Source: Paramacrobiotus metropolitanus
Lineage: Eukaryota; Tardigrada; Eutardigrada; Parachela; Macrobiotidae
Reading direction: 5' to 3'
DNA: 64,000 nucleotides
NCBI RefSeq assembly: GCF_019649055.1
Contig: NW_026570383.1
Coordinates: 1 to 64,000 of the forward strand
Below the pieces are notes generated by a model, which saw only the letters and a list, made by a program, of their open reading frames with translations, was not told the DNA's origin and searched no databases. The position numbers were made by a program, and so were the translations under genes. Positions 1-12,385 of this stretch are shown here, piece after piece. The first letter of the stretch is position 1. The number at the start of each line of letters is the position of its first letter.

Positions 1-66
1 TGGTAGTGTAGAGGCACCAAGCTAAGCGAGATGTCATGCAAGTGCGCTGTAATCAAATTCGATACT
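1..66 (+). repeat. tRNA-like SINE head (partial)
   Basis: The sequence has an A-box-like start (TGGTAGTGTAGAGGCACCAAG) and about 55 bases from the start a degenerate B box (AATTCGATAC), in the spacing of a tRNA gene. It resembles further copies in later unc80 introns. It would not fold as an intact tRNA, so I read it as the head of a tRNA-derived short interspersed element, cut by the window edge. Confidence 0.4.
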
Positions 67-305
67 TCTATGCATAGTTGTGGTGTTTTTTGCCAGCCAG
101 TTGCTGGTTTTCTACTTACTTCTCAGCGTTTCCCATGAGTTAATTATTTAACCGATACGCCTTAAACGGAGACTAACAGTTAGCTCTTGGAATCTTTTGC
201 ACGTGTGACGTGTACGAAGTACTGCTGAAATTTCTTGGGCTTTATGTATTTATTTATGATTCACGTTGACAGCTTGAGCATTCTAACGCGGTTTCGGTTT
301 GGCAG

Positions 306-3300
306 TCCAAAAACTCCAACACGCTGGTGGCCGCCACCCAGACGCGCCGCAAACAGCTGCAGGAGTCGATGAACAAGGCCCTGCGCGCCCAGGAAGAGCG
401 CAACCAGCACGAACGCGAACGGGTCAAGGTCAGCATGCTGCCGGTGCTCAAGATGGCCGCCATCGAGCCCGTACCGCACCAAGTGGCCGACGAGCGTGAG
501 GTTGAAGGTGCGCTGATGTTATTTTGTTTATCGTGACACTAATATTTTACTACGATAATTCTAATAACTATTACATTTATTTGCCGATTTATTTGAAATG
601 CGTATACGGGTGTGAACGATTGTAGTGGACGAGAACGGGAAGATCGCTGACACCGGCACGGTGACCAGGCACACCCTCACCTCGCTACCGGTGTTCCCCA
701 CGGCGCTGGGCACGGCCATTCTGCAGCTGGTCGATCTGCTGGACGACGTCGGTGTCGACAATTGCGGCATTTTTGGTTAGTCGTTATTTGTATATTATGC
801 TTCGCACAGGGTTTCTGTTAATCCTCGTTTCAGTTGAAGGACGAAGTTTGCGTTCATTCGTACTACAGTTACTGACCGAAGAAAATCTTGCTAACAGTTC
901 TGTGGTAATTAAATTTCTTGAGATTTGTGACTGTTTTTGGCTAGTGTAAAACTGTGTATTATCGTTTAGCCGGTGCAACCAACATTTTTATACCGTTTTT
1001 TTAGCGTGTTTATAGTTAATGTAAGATTAAAACATAGTGGTTGGTTGTAATACTGTAATGATGAATTCGGCGATATGTTGCGAAAAACCTGGCTGTGGTC
1101 TAATACCATTTTTATATATAGTGTGCGATCTGGCCTTCCACACCATCTGGGAGGGTATCGTGGAGGATGCCGTGCTGTTTCTGCGCTATGTGTTGGAGAA
1201 GGTCAGCAGCAAGGAGAAGCAGGCGCTGATCCTGCGCAAGATCCGCAAACTACTGGCCTTCATGCCGCGTCTGCCGCCGCAGGCCGCCTGCACCATCTTC
1301 AATCATCTGGTACGTTCCACCCAAGTACTAATTTTACGGCTATGAACCAATAATTAACGCATCACTCGCCAGTCGTTTGTAAAACACTCGCCAGTTTAGC
1401 ATGCAGTTGATAATGTGTAGTTTCGCAGTGAAGCGGCTCAGGTCCTTGACAACTACGTTTAGATACGAGTACACGCCCTTTTCATAGTGATTATAAAAAC
1501 ATTTCGTTATCAGAGTAACGTTCTTTTTTCTCCAACGCTGCGAAAACTTCCAACTGCGGTACCTGTTCACATATATATAATACATTAACCACGCGGTTAC
1601 ACCAGAAGACCATTAGTAAAGCGAGAAATTTTTAGACGAAGCGAATGGGGAAATGAGATAAATAGTGTGCTTGACTATTAACCCTCACTGTGTTCTGAAT
1701 AGCTGGGCTACTGCATGTCCTACGTGCGGAACCCTAACGAGAACAACTACCACGGCGTGGAAGCGGTGATGTCGGTGATGTGGCAGATCGTCCCCTCGGT
1801 CGACGGGATCTCTTTCAAGGAGATCAAGACCATCCTGCGCCGCGAACAGTGCGACGCCCACCTCCTCCTCACCGCCAACGTCCCCGGCGCCAAGAAGGTC
1901 ATCGTCCACGGCCCCGATCTCACCCAGATCCCCTCGCAGATCCCCGTCAGCGAGGACACCCAGTTCCAGGAACTCTTAACCGAAGCGCTGGATTTCTTCT
2001 CCATTTCCACGAACGACGGGAGAATTATATTCTATGTGACCAGCGCACGGGGAGGGCGCACCATCCCAGTGGGTACGTGCGAGATGTGTACTTCTTCCGA
2101 AGGAGCTACTATCCGCAACTGAACCTGATGCGGTCGCCGGGGACGGAGGGCTTCTCCAAGCTGCAGCTGCAGGCCTACCATAATTTGTTTCTGGAGGCAC
2201 AGAAGGTCTTCCTGGTGCATAGTCTGTTTCTGAGTGCGCAGGAATGCGATGCATGTCAAGTTCCAGGAGTAACCGTTCGGGTCAGAGTATCTGGGGATTG
2301 ATGTCATGCATAAATACGCCTGGGTTCAGGTAAGATAAGACATCAGTGGTGCTTTTAATAAGGTTTATGATAGAGCGTTAAGAAGTTGTGCTACGAACAA
2401 CTTCTTAACCGGTTAAGAAGTTGTTCGTAGTATAGTGGCACTGTAAAAGTGGCTCTTCGCTATTAGTTGTCACGTTTATCTAGACCAGCTAAAAATTAAA
2501 ATTAATGCTGTAGAAAAGAACTTTTGTATGTATATGTAAATTTTTTTTCTAATAGAACTGAAATTTATTTTTGGTTTATGTTAGAACAAAACTTTTAAAA
2601 CGGTTGCAGCAAGCAATTCAAGAATTTGACTGCGTGCATAAATACAAGCGCCACAGCCGACATTGTGCCGATTTTATAAGTTACATTCCGACAGGTCTGA
2701 TGTCCCATGCTAGAGTGTCACCTTTGCCGGACATGGGCTGGCTGCTCTGACTCAAAATGAATTAAATTCAGGCGTTTAATTTTTCAATGTTTAAAATATA
2801 CGAGACATACGTATAGACGAATTACCAATTACGGATATTAACAATTTTTCATATCTCGTTCTTTATTGATGTTCATGTCGCGACATAACAGTCGTAATTT
2901 ATATCACTACGGCCAAGATTGTGCAATTAAGAATTAAAAAAACAACCGCAATCAGTATTATAATTGACAATTGTGAATGGCTTATTTTGTTGGCCTGGAT
3001 TTCGTCTTATCATACGGCTGAGAAGTGATTTCGTAGTCTAGTGGCATCGTATCCGAAACGCCTACTCTGGCACGTTGTCACGGCTTGTCTAGTGCCATTC
3101 ACAGTAAAAATGATGCTTTAACAACCTTTTTTTTAAGAAACACAGAATTTAAAATTGTTGTTGTAATACTGCATTTTGTCTCAATTCTCATTGCAGAAAT
3201 TATTGAATAAAATCTAAAGATAATTAAAAAGAGCGTTTAACTCAGTACTAAAAAAATTGTCCACGTTACAAGTACAACAGTTTTTCAAAAATACCAAACA

Positions 3301-6300
3301 TGGTTTTGCAGTTGGCCTCCCATCTGCTCTGCAACCTGTCCCGCCCCACCTCGAGGTACAGCTCTCCTACGCCGACATCCAAATGCTCTTGTCCGTGCTG
3401 AACGGCGTCCTAGTGCTCCACTGCCAGGACTCGGCGACCCTGCGCCTGTGTCTGGCGACGTGCATCACCCTGGCACAGAACTTGAAGTACCTGTTCGCCT
3501 CTACCGGCTTCCTGCTGATCATGCCCACCGTCCTGCGCATGTACGCCGCCCACCAGACCAACCACCTCCTCATCCACACCCTCGAGTTCGCCTGCAGCCA
3601 GTTCTTCCTCCTCCACCGCAACCCCTTCCTCCTCCAGATGTTCGGCTCGGCCGCCGGGTTATTGGAGCTGAGTCAGGCCGATACCGGGATTAAACCGCTG
3701 AAACGACAGCATATGAAGAAGATCCTCTTCTCGCTGGGACGCTTTGCCCTGCGGCCGTCCAAGGTCGTCCAGACAGCGTTGATTCATTATCCCCTGGGCA
3801 GTCTGGATATTCTGGAAAAGGTAAGGCGTGTCACGTGACGGTGTTTGTGATGCTTTGCATAGTTTTGGGCAACGCTAAGGCTGCTTTGGTTTTTCTAAAG
3901 TCTGAAAATATGGTGTTATCGTAGTGTAAGGGCCAGACGCTGGTGTTATCGTTTATTGGTTGGAGCAGAATTTAGTGATGGACACAGTTCGCTTCCACTT
4001 TGTGTGATGGCAAAAATAATTTTTCGCAAAACAAGATAGCATTAAGTAGTTAGTTAGTTAGAGGTAAATGGAAAACATCGTTGATTTTAGTTGAATAATT
4101 GCATAAGTACTTACTAACATTAAGACTGACCATGGCTGTTTCGCTGATATATGTATATTTTAAAATTTCCAAGAAAGGCCTGCAAATTTACGTACAAAAT
4201 ATATGAATTGTGCGCATACGGCCAAAATTCATTTACGTATATTGTGATCCTCATTGCCACCATTTTCCTGTTTCAAGATTGCAGGAAGCAGTGTGAATAG
4301 TCAGTATTTGTATCTCAGTAATACTGTCGAAAACTGGAGTGCTGAAACAAACTATCGTAGTGTTGTCGTAGTGTAATGGCGTTAGGCTCAGACTATAATG
4401 GCTTTCGAGTGCTTGAATTGAATAATTATTTCTACGGAACCTACAAATTCGATAGAAAAATAGTTTTTCCCACAATACTTTGGTGTTGATTTAATGTAAA
4501 TAGGTAACTATCGTTAAATAAGTACCAATTAATAGTGACACACTTATTAACGGTAAGACAGACCATGAATATCAAGTTTATGGATACTAATTTTTCAAGC
4601 CAGCCAGCAAATTTATACGGGATTGTGCGAATTCGGTCGAAACTCGTTTACGCGTACGTACGTATATTACTGAGATCCAAACTGGTACCTTTTTTGTTTC
4701 AAGAATGCAGACAACTATGGTAAACCGTAATACTCGTTTTTCGCCATTACGGTCACGAAACTACGCATGACCGAAACCAATTTATAACGTATTGCCCGTA
4801 GGTGGACGGGAAGAAGCCGCTGCAGCCGTTGGACTTTTGCTACCAGACCGATATGGGCAACCTCACCGCGCAGAACATCCTGACCTCGGCGGTATCGAGC
4901 TGCATCGCCGTGATCGCCTTCGACAGCGCGGCGAGTTCGCGGGGACGTAGATGCGGCGGACGCTGCTCAACGAGGAGGTGTGGTACGATGAGAAGCCGGC
5001 GGATAGGGGCATAGTGCCCGTACTGCCAAGGACGAACTGCAGAAGATCATCTCACTGGCTGGCAGCTTGAAGTCGTTAATATTCTCCTGCGAATCCCTGA
5101 CCCGCCCCTTGCCGTGCCGGTCCGCTCCCCTGCCGCCCCGGAGGAACGCTCCGTGGTCATGGCGTCGCCGTCGCATGTCGGTCGCGATCACGACGTGGAG
5201 GCCAACCGGTACGATTAACCATAAGGACAAAATTTTAAGCCTTTCGGCGTTGAATGAGTACTACCTATAATAATTATGTCTATCGCTTCTCTAAAGACTT
5301 TATTTGTTACTTACTTTTTAGCATAGTTGGTTGTCGGCCGAATTAGCTAGATTTGTGTTCTGGTGTTGTCCTCGATTTTATGTTTGGTAATGAAAGGTTA
5401 ATTTGCGCGAAGTTGTCGTAGTACACTGGCTACTAATGTTGATAATGCGGATGCTGTAGGTGTTGCAAATACTTCTGGAATCTCTAAAGAACATCGGTTA
5501 ACGTAGCACATGATACTTTTTTATCTTTTAACTACAGCTTTCGATATCGATTTGGTATGACAAGTTTGTTGTTCTGCTTTAGACCGAAGATCATCACGAT
5601 CCACGAGCCGCCGGAACCGACCAACCAGCAAGCCGAGTTCAGTTACCCGCGCAACCACCTGCTGGCCATCGTTGCCCACTTTTTGACCACGGCCAACCAG
5701 CGCATCCGCCACCTGAGCAAATTCCTCGGCGATCTGGCCACCCGTCCGCCCGAACTCTTAGACGCCAAGAGCCACGTGCGACTGGCGTATGTGGCGCACA
5801 CCCTGCTGAAAGTGGCGCCGTATGATAAGGAGGTGATGGCTTGTGAAGGTCTGGAGCACTACATGCTGGACATCCTGCCCACCGTCGATTTCTCCATCGA
5901 AGCCATGATTTCGCTCTGAGGACGTAGCGATGCCTGCAAAGGGGTGTAAGGGCGGGGCGCTCCGCCCTCCTGAGTAGCTATTCGCTGTTTCTGGGGATTT
6001 CCACCCCGCACATTGCTGCGCTGTTTTGACGGATCTGCAGCACAGTTGCACTGGCTGCAGAATCCTTCCTTGTTAGTCTGGTGTTGCTGCGCCACGGTGC
6101 GCATTAGATTCGGCAATAAAGCCTCATCCGGGTTCACCACTGTTCGCTGTCGAGGATACGCGTGGCGCCCATACGGCCCCGCGTTATAGCAAATTACATA
6201 AAAATTTCGTAAACTGTTAAATAAATTGTTGTTAGATTAAATGGGACTTCGCTCTCCAAGTCTTTCTAATTGTGTAACACGGATGCCGCGATCAAATGCC

Positions 6301-7238
6301 TAACTTTCGTAATTATTAGAGTAAATTCTCAATAAAATTCATTTAAATTCCTCTGAAATCATTTCTAATTGTGTGAACAGGAACGCGGCGGCCAAGATCA
6401 TCCAGGGCCTGTCGCGCACCTTATGCACCAACAACCTGATGGCGCTGATGCCACAGTTGCGCGCCATCACGGGCACCTGCATCCACCTGACCCTGGGGGA
6501 GGCCGCCTCGGGCGACACCGTCCTGGCCTCGCCCATCCCCGTCGGCACCATCTCCACCCTCCCGCCCCTCGTCACCGTCCCTTCCGTCTTCCGCGACGCC
6601 ACCATCGACCTCACCGCCATCTACCTCCAAGCCGGCCGCGAATACTGCAACCGCGAGCAACTCTGCGCGCAGTTCAGCGACCGCTTCCTGCGCCTGGTCG
6701 TCTGCTTCCTCTTCCCCTTCGTCCTGCGCTTAGGGAGCGAGAGCACCGATCTCCCATCCATGCGCATCGAGGACCTCCGCTACATCGTCCGCACCCTCGT
6801 GTCACTACTGCACCCGCCCGTGTCCAAGCAGTTAACTTCGAAACAGCTGGCGGTCAACCAGCACATCGTCCGCACCAACAGCAACATGTCCAACCCGCCC
6901 AGCATCGTTCCTTCATCACAACAGGTGAGTCGGTTACCAGAGCGGAAGCGGAGTACTTTGACGCGGCAGAAAGCGCAGCATGGAGAACATACTGGGCCGC
7001 ATCATCATGCCTCCATGCGGAAGGTCAGCAGCTCGGAAGTCCCGAAGCAATGGAGATGGTGCAGCTGACGCGGCCGCCGCGCGAGGATAACGTCGTTCCC
7101 AATAACGTCAACAGTAAGGTCATTACGGTGTCGGTGGTGCACACGGCGCGTCCGCCGTCCATTAAAGCCAACGTCCCGATGCGGACGCACAGTGTGGAAT
7201 CACTAAACGACGACGAAGAAATTTCCCCGCTGAAATGA
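306..7238 (+). CDS. unc80: UNC80 homologue, C-terminal part (5' end outside window)
   Basis: UNC80 is a large cytoplasmic scaffold that couples UNC79 and regulators to the NALCN sodium-leak channel. Visible exons are about 306-507, 626-775, 1122-1309, 1703 to about 2331, 3312-3820, 4802 to about 5213, 5581 to about 5918, 6381-6924 and about 6971-7238; most are bounded by GT/AG. Recognised family blocks include LGYCMSYVRNPNE with MWQIVPSVDG, PLQPLDFCYQTD, ELLDAKSHVRLAYVAHTLLK with APYD, and AAAKIIQGL near the end. I compared these with the vertebrate protein from memory. The frame breaks near 2060, 2270, 4945 and 5025, although the amino acids on both sides stay conserved, so sequence indels are likely. 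The stretch 5919-6380 does not give the expected family sequence. The last exons are Ser/Thr/Arg rich and end at TGA 7236-7238. The gene's large upstream part lies outside the window. Confidence 0.88.
2391..2430. repeat. Perfect 40-bp palindrome in an unc80 intron
   Basis: The left arm CTACGAACAACTTCTTAACC (2391-2410) is followed directly by its exact reverse complement (2411-2430), with no spacer. A third, partial copy (TTAAGAAGTTGTG) lies just before it. The right arm runs into the start of a tRNA-like SINE head. Confidence 0.9.
2411..2500 (+). repeat. tRNA-like SINE head, copy in unc80 intron
   Basis: The motif GTTCGTAGTATAGTGGCACTG followed by GTTGTCACG and a TCTAG stretch is shared with the copy near 3028 (TTCGTAGTCTAGTGGCATCG, then GTTGTCACGG and GTCTAG). 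The shared order and spacing support common descent. The A box is clear and the B box is weak. Confidence 0.45.
3026..3110 (+). repeat. tRNA-like SINE head, second copy in the same unc80 intron
   Basis: The A-box-like sequence TCGTAGTCTAGTGGC is followed by GTTGTCACGG and TTGTCTAG, matching the copy near 2419 in order and spacing. The remainder of the intron is AT-rich with no coding signal. Confidence 0.45.
3915..4735 (+). repeat. Two tandem diverged SINE-like units in an unc80 intron
   Basis: Unit 1 (about 3915-4300) and unit 2 (about 4358-4735) each begin with a TCGTAGTGTAA head and share a tail. The shared tail blocks are TAAGACTGACCATG against TAAGACAGACCATG, ATTGTGCGCATACGGCC against ATTGTGCGAATTCGGTC, and TTTCAAGATTGCAG against TTTCAAGAATGCAG. 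Divergence is high, so the insertions or the duplication are old. The unit 2 head also has a B-box-like TTTCGAGTGC. Confidence 0.6.
5404..5465 (+). repeat. tRNA-like SINE head fragment
   Basis: GTTGTCGTAGTACACTGGCTAC matches the head consensus of the other intron copies; the downstream body is too diverged to place. It lies in the unc80 intron before the exon at 5581. Confidence 0.3.
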
Positions 7239-7294
7239 TAGCCGGAATTTTGAGCTCCATGATTCCCTTTAAAAATTAATCGGAATCTTATTGG

Positions 7295-7300
7295 AATAAA
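7295..7300 (+). terminator. Polyadenylation signal of unc80
   Basis: AATAAA lies 57 bases after the unc80 stop codon in an AT-rich stretch, which is a usual distance for a 3' UTR signal. Confidence 0.6.
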
Positions 7301-9453
7301 ATTTCACGAAAATCTACCATAGTAGAAATTTGACTGGTGATTTATTGGAAAATTATTTTGGAATTTTTGACGCGGTCCATTTCCGGTGCGTTGTTGATAC
7401 AATGGACCACCGGTGAGCTTTCGTTCCACAACTGGTGATTTGAAACCCGATGCATTCTGTTGGCATGTGTTGCCAAGAAATGATTTTCGGAACTTTGAAG
7501 CTCCGTTGGGCTTTTCTTCTCTGCGCTGTCTCTTCTTCTCTCAATTGAACTCTGCTCCAGATTTTGTCGCTTACTGACACTCACACCTTCATCTTTGATT
7601 CGTGCTCGTTTTTGTCTTTTCATGGTTTTCTGTGTTTACTTCTGAACGCCGGTGTCGGCGATGTACCGGTTGCCGCTGTTTTCCCCGTACAATAGATTGG
7701 TCTTTATGGACTGGCTGATAAGTGTCTGCTCAGTCGGGCTACTTCTCCACTGGAGAAAAAATGGGTTAACCAATTAAGCAATTTAACACCTCGGCCGGCG
7801 GTTCGTGTACTTAACCTTGTACCGTCCTTCCAGTTTCCACCGTGTTTTGCTATGTTGACGCTCGCCACTTACTTACACTGAGTACAGAGTACAACATTCT
7901 TATGACAACTGGACTGTCCCAAAACAAAATTACTGCTAACACTGTGTAAAAAAACCGATGCTCTTGAAGTATGTGAACTGAAACTGCTTATTCAGCGCTT
8001 CCGGGAGGCGAACGACTGTTCAGGTGGAAAAGATGCGAGGGTCACGAGGCCGCTGTGATATTGATTACCAGAAGTGAGAAACACCAGTTCACTGTGCGGC
8101 CACATCTGAGGCCTTAATTGCAGAACGTCCCGTACGAAAGGAGAAAAACCCCAAACTAAAAATCACGTTTAGAAACAGAATGGGCAACTGCCGATAAATT
8201 TGCACAATAGTCATGCTGCGCTCTTGGTATGCTGGTCAGAAGAGAAAGCCACAACATGACTAACCGCTCAGACAACATTCATCCGCTTTAATACACTGTG
8301 TCGCCGGGTAGATTCCAACCTGGTCGGCGTTTAATACCATTACCAAATACCAAGCATGGAAGACGGCGCGCAGGCCATTATGCAGGTGGGTTACCTCGCC
8401 AGGAGGAGCAACTGAACTGATAAACTAATCTGCAAAACGCAGCATCACGATTGCGATGCGCAGTGTCCAAATGTTTGGTTTCATTAGCCAAGCCCGAGTA
8501 TACTAGTCTACTGTAACGTGCTCGTAGATTGCTGCAGAGCCCGCAATGGTGAGGCAGTTGTTAACACGTATGGTCAGCAGAGGCCAACATTTGCCCTGCG
8601 GCGCTTCATAGATGTACGGATACTGTCGTCTTCCGCTTGACTACAGATACACATAACATGCAAGTTTAAATCGATCATCTACCAGTAGAGTCTTCAGTCT
8701 ATTGCACTCCGCAGCTATGTTCTGTATGTACACTGTTCAGCAACTACCATACATTATTATATAATTACAGTATGAAGTTCCCTACGCTGATTTAGCAGCG
8801 CAGTGAACTTGACAGACAGACTTAATAATCATTATAATTTTGCAATTCGGTGATAGTAATAATGATTGTTTTAAAAAAAAAATCGTTCGTTATTAAATCT
8901 CATGTTTGAAATTCACAAGGCGATTAGAAGTTGGATGATTGCTGCTTTTTATGCTGGCGCGCCAGTAATTCTCATTACGTAAGTCTGTCAGGGTTCTTAC
9001 AATATATCTTTCACTTTCACTAAGTGTTAAGAAAGAAATATTAATTATTTACAGTTATGCGCCCACATATATAACGGCTGTGGCCTGTAGTAGGCCACTG
9101 CGTATTGTGGACCGTGGTTACGGCTTTTGCGCCCTTTCTCCAGATTTTTAGAAATAATTCACACCGAAGAGGCAATGATATTCTATACATTTTAAGCTTC
9201 AGTGCGTATCACTCTTAGTCGGTTCCTTAGAATTTAAACGCATTTAAGTCGTATTAAAGCTGTCCGATTTTTTATAACATTTTCCTCCAAACACCAGAAA
9301 ACTCAGGCCCCAGCTGCATGCCATTTGGACGCGGTGTGCATGCCTTTTGGACGTCGGAGTTTTTATTAAAATCGTTAACTGGACGTATCTACAGATAAAT
9401 GACCCGTTTTAAACTAATACTGTTCTGTATTTTCTCAGAGGCTTCAGAATAAA
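7301..9453. other. Intergenic DNA between unc80 and the F-box gene
   Basis: I see no supported gene in this 2.15 kb. It holds one copy of a diverged dispersed repeat (about 7422-7812) and AT-rich unique sequence. Open frames here are short and lack splice or domain support. Confidence 0.6.
7422..7812. repeat. Diverged dispersed repeat, copy A
   Basis: Blocks here recur in the same order at about 12652-12890. They are TTCGTTCCACAACTGGTGATTT, ACGCCGGTG followed by CCGGTTGCC, TGGTCTTTA, TACTTCTCCACTGGAGAAAAA, then AATTAA and CCTCGGC. This copy has about 150 extra bases between the first and second blocks. No coding capacity or terminal repeats are evident. Confidence 0.65.
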
Positions 9454-12061
9454 ATGGTTCAGACGTCAACGCCTCCGTATGAGCGGCTCCTGTTTGATGC
9501 GCAGCAAATGAGCTATCAGAATACTGTCGTCGTTCAAAATGCTGGCGACGATGCGTACTGGCTGGGAAATATTCAGAATAGAATATCTCCGGAGACTACG
9601 CCCTCATCCATTTCGGATCCATCCAGGTCAAACCAAGCTGGATCCATGCGAGCCGCGTGTGGCCCTTGCCCTTCATCAAGGACCCTGACGAACACGCTTT
9701 TCTTCTCGACATGCCGGTATTTGCAGCCCTCCGCGACGAAAACGACGGACCATTTCGCTTCCGTCCGGCCGTTATAACAAATCTGGTTACGGCATGCCAA
9801 TCCTGCCAGATTATTTACGTTAAAACGGAGATTGGCAAAACGGACAGCGTTTCACTCAAGGCTCGCGAGGAACTGGTGGACAAATGCCAAATCGTAGTCC
9901 AGCTTCCGGTCAGCGAGCCACCACTGCTGTCCCGCGTCGATGAGCTGATGTACCGGAAACTCTTCGTACGTACCCTTTAACAAAGCGCAGTGTGTTCTTA
10001 GAGACGCCTCCGATCGATCGCGGGTCATCAAGCATTTTCGCGACACGATGAAACGCGATGCGCGATTGTTCGCCTTATCGGATTGCTGTCGATTCCATCT
10101 TCGAATCCAACGCGATGGATGCATGTTCGTGGTCATCAGTTTATCGGCAGATTTCGAGACGGCGCAGTGGATGGCTACATCACTGTCGCAGATGCTGCTG
10201 ACCCATTTAGACACCCAAGCTGACCTGCCGCCGTTTTTCCAAACAGGTCTTAGTGACAATAAAGCGATCCTCTATGAATCAGGTGATTTATGGTTAGTTC
10301 GGAGTACAATGTTATGCTGCCTATATGCTGGCAAAAGACCAAGTATTTACGTGCCGGTTTTATTTCAACGAAATTACCGGGACTAGCAGTACCTGGCCTG
10401 AACTGGTTTCGTAAAGTGTAAATTAAAGGAGAACAAGCGAACTATGTGGTTGTTTGTATAGCGTTATAGGAGAATTTATAAAGGCTTTCATAAAGTACTG
10501 GTACATACAGCTGGTGTATAGTATGGATACTGCTGTAATATTATAATAACTTATACTGCATTACATACTTCTACGGGTCTCAATATACAAATATCTCGTA
10601 ATAGTATAATTGTCATTCTCTTCTTGTAGACGTACAAGCGGACCAGCTGAGTAAAGGCGCCTCTTTTGATAATCTGCCGCCCATCCTTCTTGGTGAAATT
10701 TTTTCTTTTTTAGAGCTGCATTTATGTGCAAAGATTAAAAGGTAATGAGGTTTGTACCGCCTTCTTTGCGTAGTGCGCATCTACCTGGGCACATCCAACC
10801 AGATTTAAAAAGACAGCAATAGTATACAGTATGTAGTGCATTAAGACTTCAGCGCTTTCCATGAGGACGCGACGAATGTTGAAGACCTCATTCTTTCATA
10901 TAATACGAAATTTTAAAGACCTTTTTCTTTCATGTATACGTTCGTAGCGGCGAAAATCGAGCGGGTGATCCCAGTTAATGGTATGGGTCATAGCAACGGT
11001 ACATACTAGGTATTTTAATGACACTTTTACCACCTAATACCTGTTACCTGTTGACTTCGGTGTTTTCACAGAGTGTGTGCTTTGTGGCAACAACTCTTAA
11101 GCAATCGTCGCGCAAGCGAGGACATCAAAGTCTGTTTGGAAATATGTACCAAAGAAACGAAATCCGATAACTTCAATTGCTTCAAAGGAGCGTCTCTTCT
11201 GAACCGTACCGTCTGCTCAACGACAAAGAGCCTGACTATACTGAAACCTTTCGCAAACAAATACTTTTTGTGTGATTTGTTGGAAGCCATGCAGATCCAG
11301 TTGCCTACATTAATTTTTAAAGATTATTCTATTACCCACCCTGGTAACCCATATGGATATCCTTGGTTGTCAAACCCTGAGGACAAAACGTTTTACGCGA
11401 ATCATGGTGCGACAATATGGTTATTCTTTTTACCAGAACAGCAGCCAACGCCTCCTGTTGCACAACTGGAAACTGCAGAACATTTTTGGACCAGCTCTGT
11501 ATCAAATATTTTTTAATCCTTATGTAACGAAGCTCAAACTTCTGCCAGCCCATGAAATCAAGTGGATGGAGAAGGCTCTCACCCCCGAGTCGAGGTTCGA
11601 TGTGCTCGAGATTGATAAACTCCAAATCACCATCCCGAAGCTGGTTTTAGACTGCAGCCAAAATTTTGAGAGTGTGGCCAGCAAATACATGTGGGCGTTG
11701 GACAATAATTTCCCACCTGTTGCGGACGAAGTGTACGTCAAGGTCAAGGCTGTCCATGCGCGCGTTGGGTGCAGACACTCGCTTACCCGCACGAATGGGA
11801 AAGCATTCGAGCATTTTTAATAGTGTACGTTTATTTTCAGTTTGATTAATTTAGGGTGCTTAACCATTTGAAACAGCACAACAAAACTATCTGGTGTCAG
11901 TATTAACAGTGCAGGGAATGGTATTGTTTCTTCACAGGTTTAGCGGATTTCACGAAGACGGGACAACGAGATCATGGAAAGAGTTCGATCTTAGACTTCT
12001 GGACGTGGACAAGCTGAGCAGAATGGCTCTGCTTGGATTCAACGAGATGTTTCACGTGTGA
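9454..12061 (+). CDS. F-box protein of a lineage-specific family, frames broken
   Basis: This is a probable SCF ubiquitin-ligase substrate adaptor. Four exons are apparent: 9454-10282, 10630-10741, 11072 to about 11815, and 11938-12061. The N-terminal part (VVVQNAGDDAYWLGNI, then HFGSIQVKPSWIHASRVWPL) resembles the region before the F-box in the gene at 58.4 kb. The F-box is LPPILLGEIFSFLEL with KIKR ending exon 2 and VCALWQQLL opening exon 3, so the motif is split by an intron. The reading frame shifts near 9588, 9967, 11510 and 11770, although conserved-looking sequence continues in another frame each time. It is either a decaying gene or a gene with sequence indels. The protein-binding part after the F-box has no recognisable repeats. 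Confidence 0.6.
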
Positions 12062-12164
12062 TAGCTGTGCTGTAGTATAAATAGCATTGCGTAGTGTTTT
12101 CACAAAAAGAGTCAAACGACCACGCTCTAAAGCCGTCAGCCGTTTTTCGTAGTGAAAAGTAGTG

Positions 12165-12245
12165 ACAACGGCCTTGTGTAGGGTAATGTAGCGGCATTAG
12201 CATTCGCCTAAATCAGCTGTTCGAAACCAAACTTTTGTTACTGGA
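12165..12245 (+). repeat. tRNA-like SINE head with clear A and B boxes
   Basis: GGTAATGTAGCGGCATTAGCA (A box) is followed at tRNA-like distance by CTGTTCGAAACCAAAC (B box). It is the best preserved of the tRNA-like heads and lies just after the F-box gene. I call it SINE-derived, not a tRNA gene, because the acceptor stem does not pair. Confidence 0.5.
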
Positions 12246-12345
12246 TGCTGACAGTGAAGGGAACAATTTTAATTAAATCTTAATTACAGTACAGTTGAGT
12301 TAACGATGTGAATTAATGCCTTATTAGCAGTAAGTATTTCCTAAT

Positions 12346-12385
12346 AAGGAATTCCGATGATGTAAAAGGAATTCCGATGATGTAA
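12346..12385 (+). repeat. Two perfect 20-bp tandem copies
   Basis: The unit AAGGAATTCCGATGATGTAA occurs twice directly adjacent (12346-12365 and 12366-12385) without mismatch. It is a local tandem duplication, probably recent. Confidence 0.95.

Noticed and set aside
6925-6940. A 16-base intron in unc80 (GTGAGT...CAG)
   Set aside because: Too short for splicing; a longer intron from the same donor to an AG near 6970 is more reasonable.
7342-7623. 93-codon minus-strand Lys/Arg-rich frame
   Set aside because: It lies in a diverged dispersed repeat and has no splice, domain or conservation support.
12165-12245. Functional tRNA gene
   Set aside because: A and B boxes are visible but the acceptor and anticodon stems do not pair; it resembles the SINE heads in unc80 introns.
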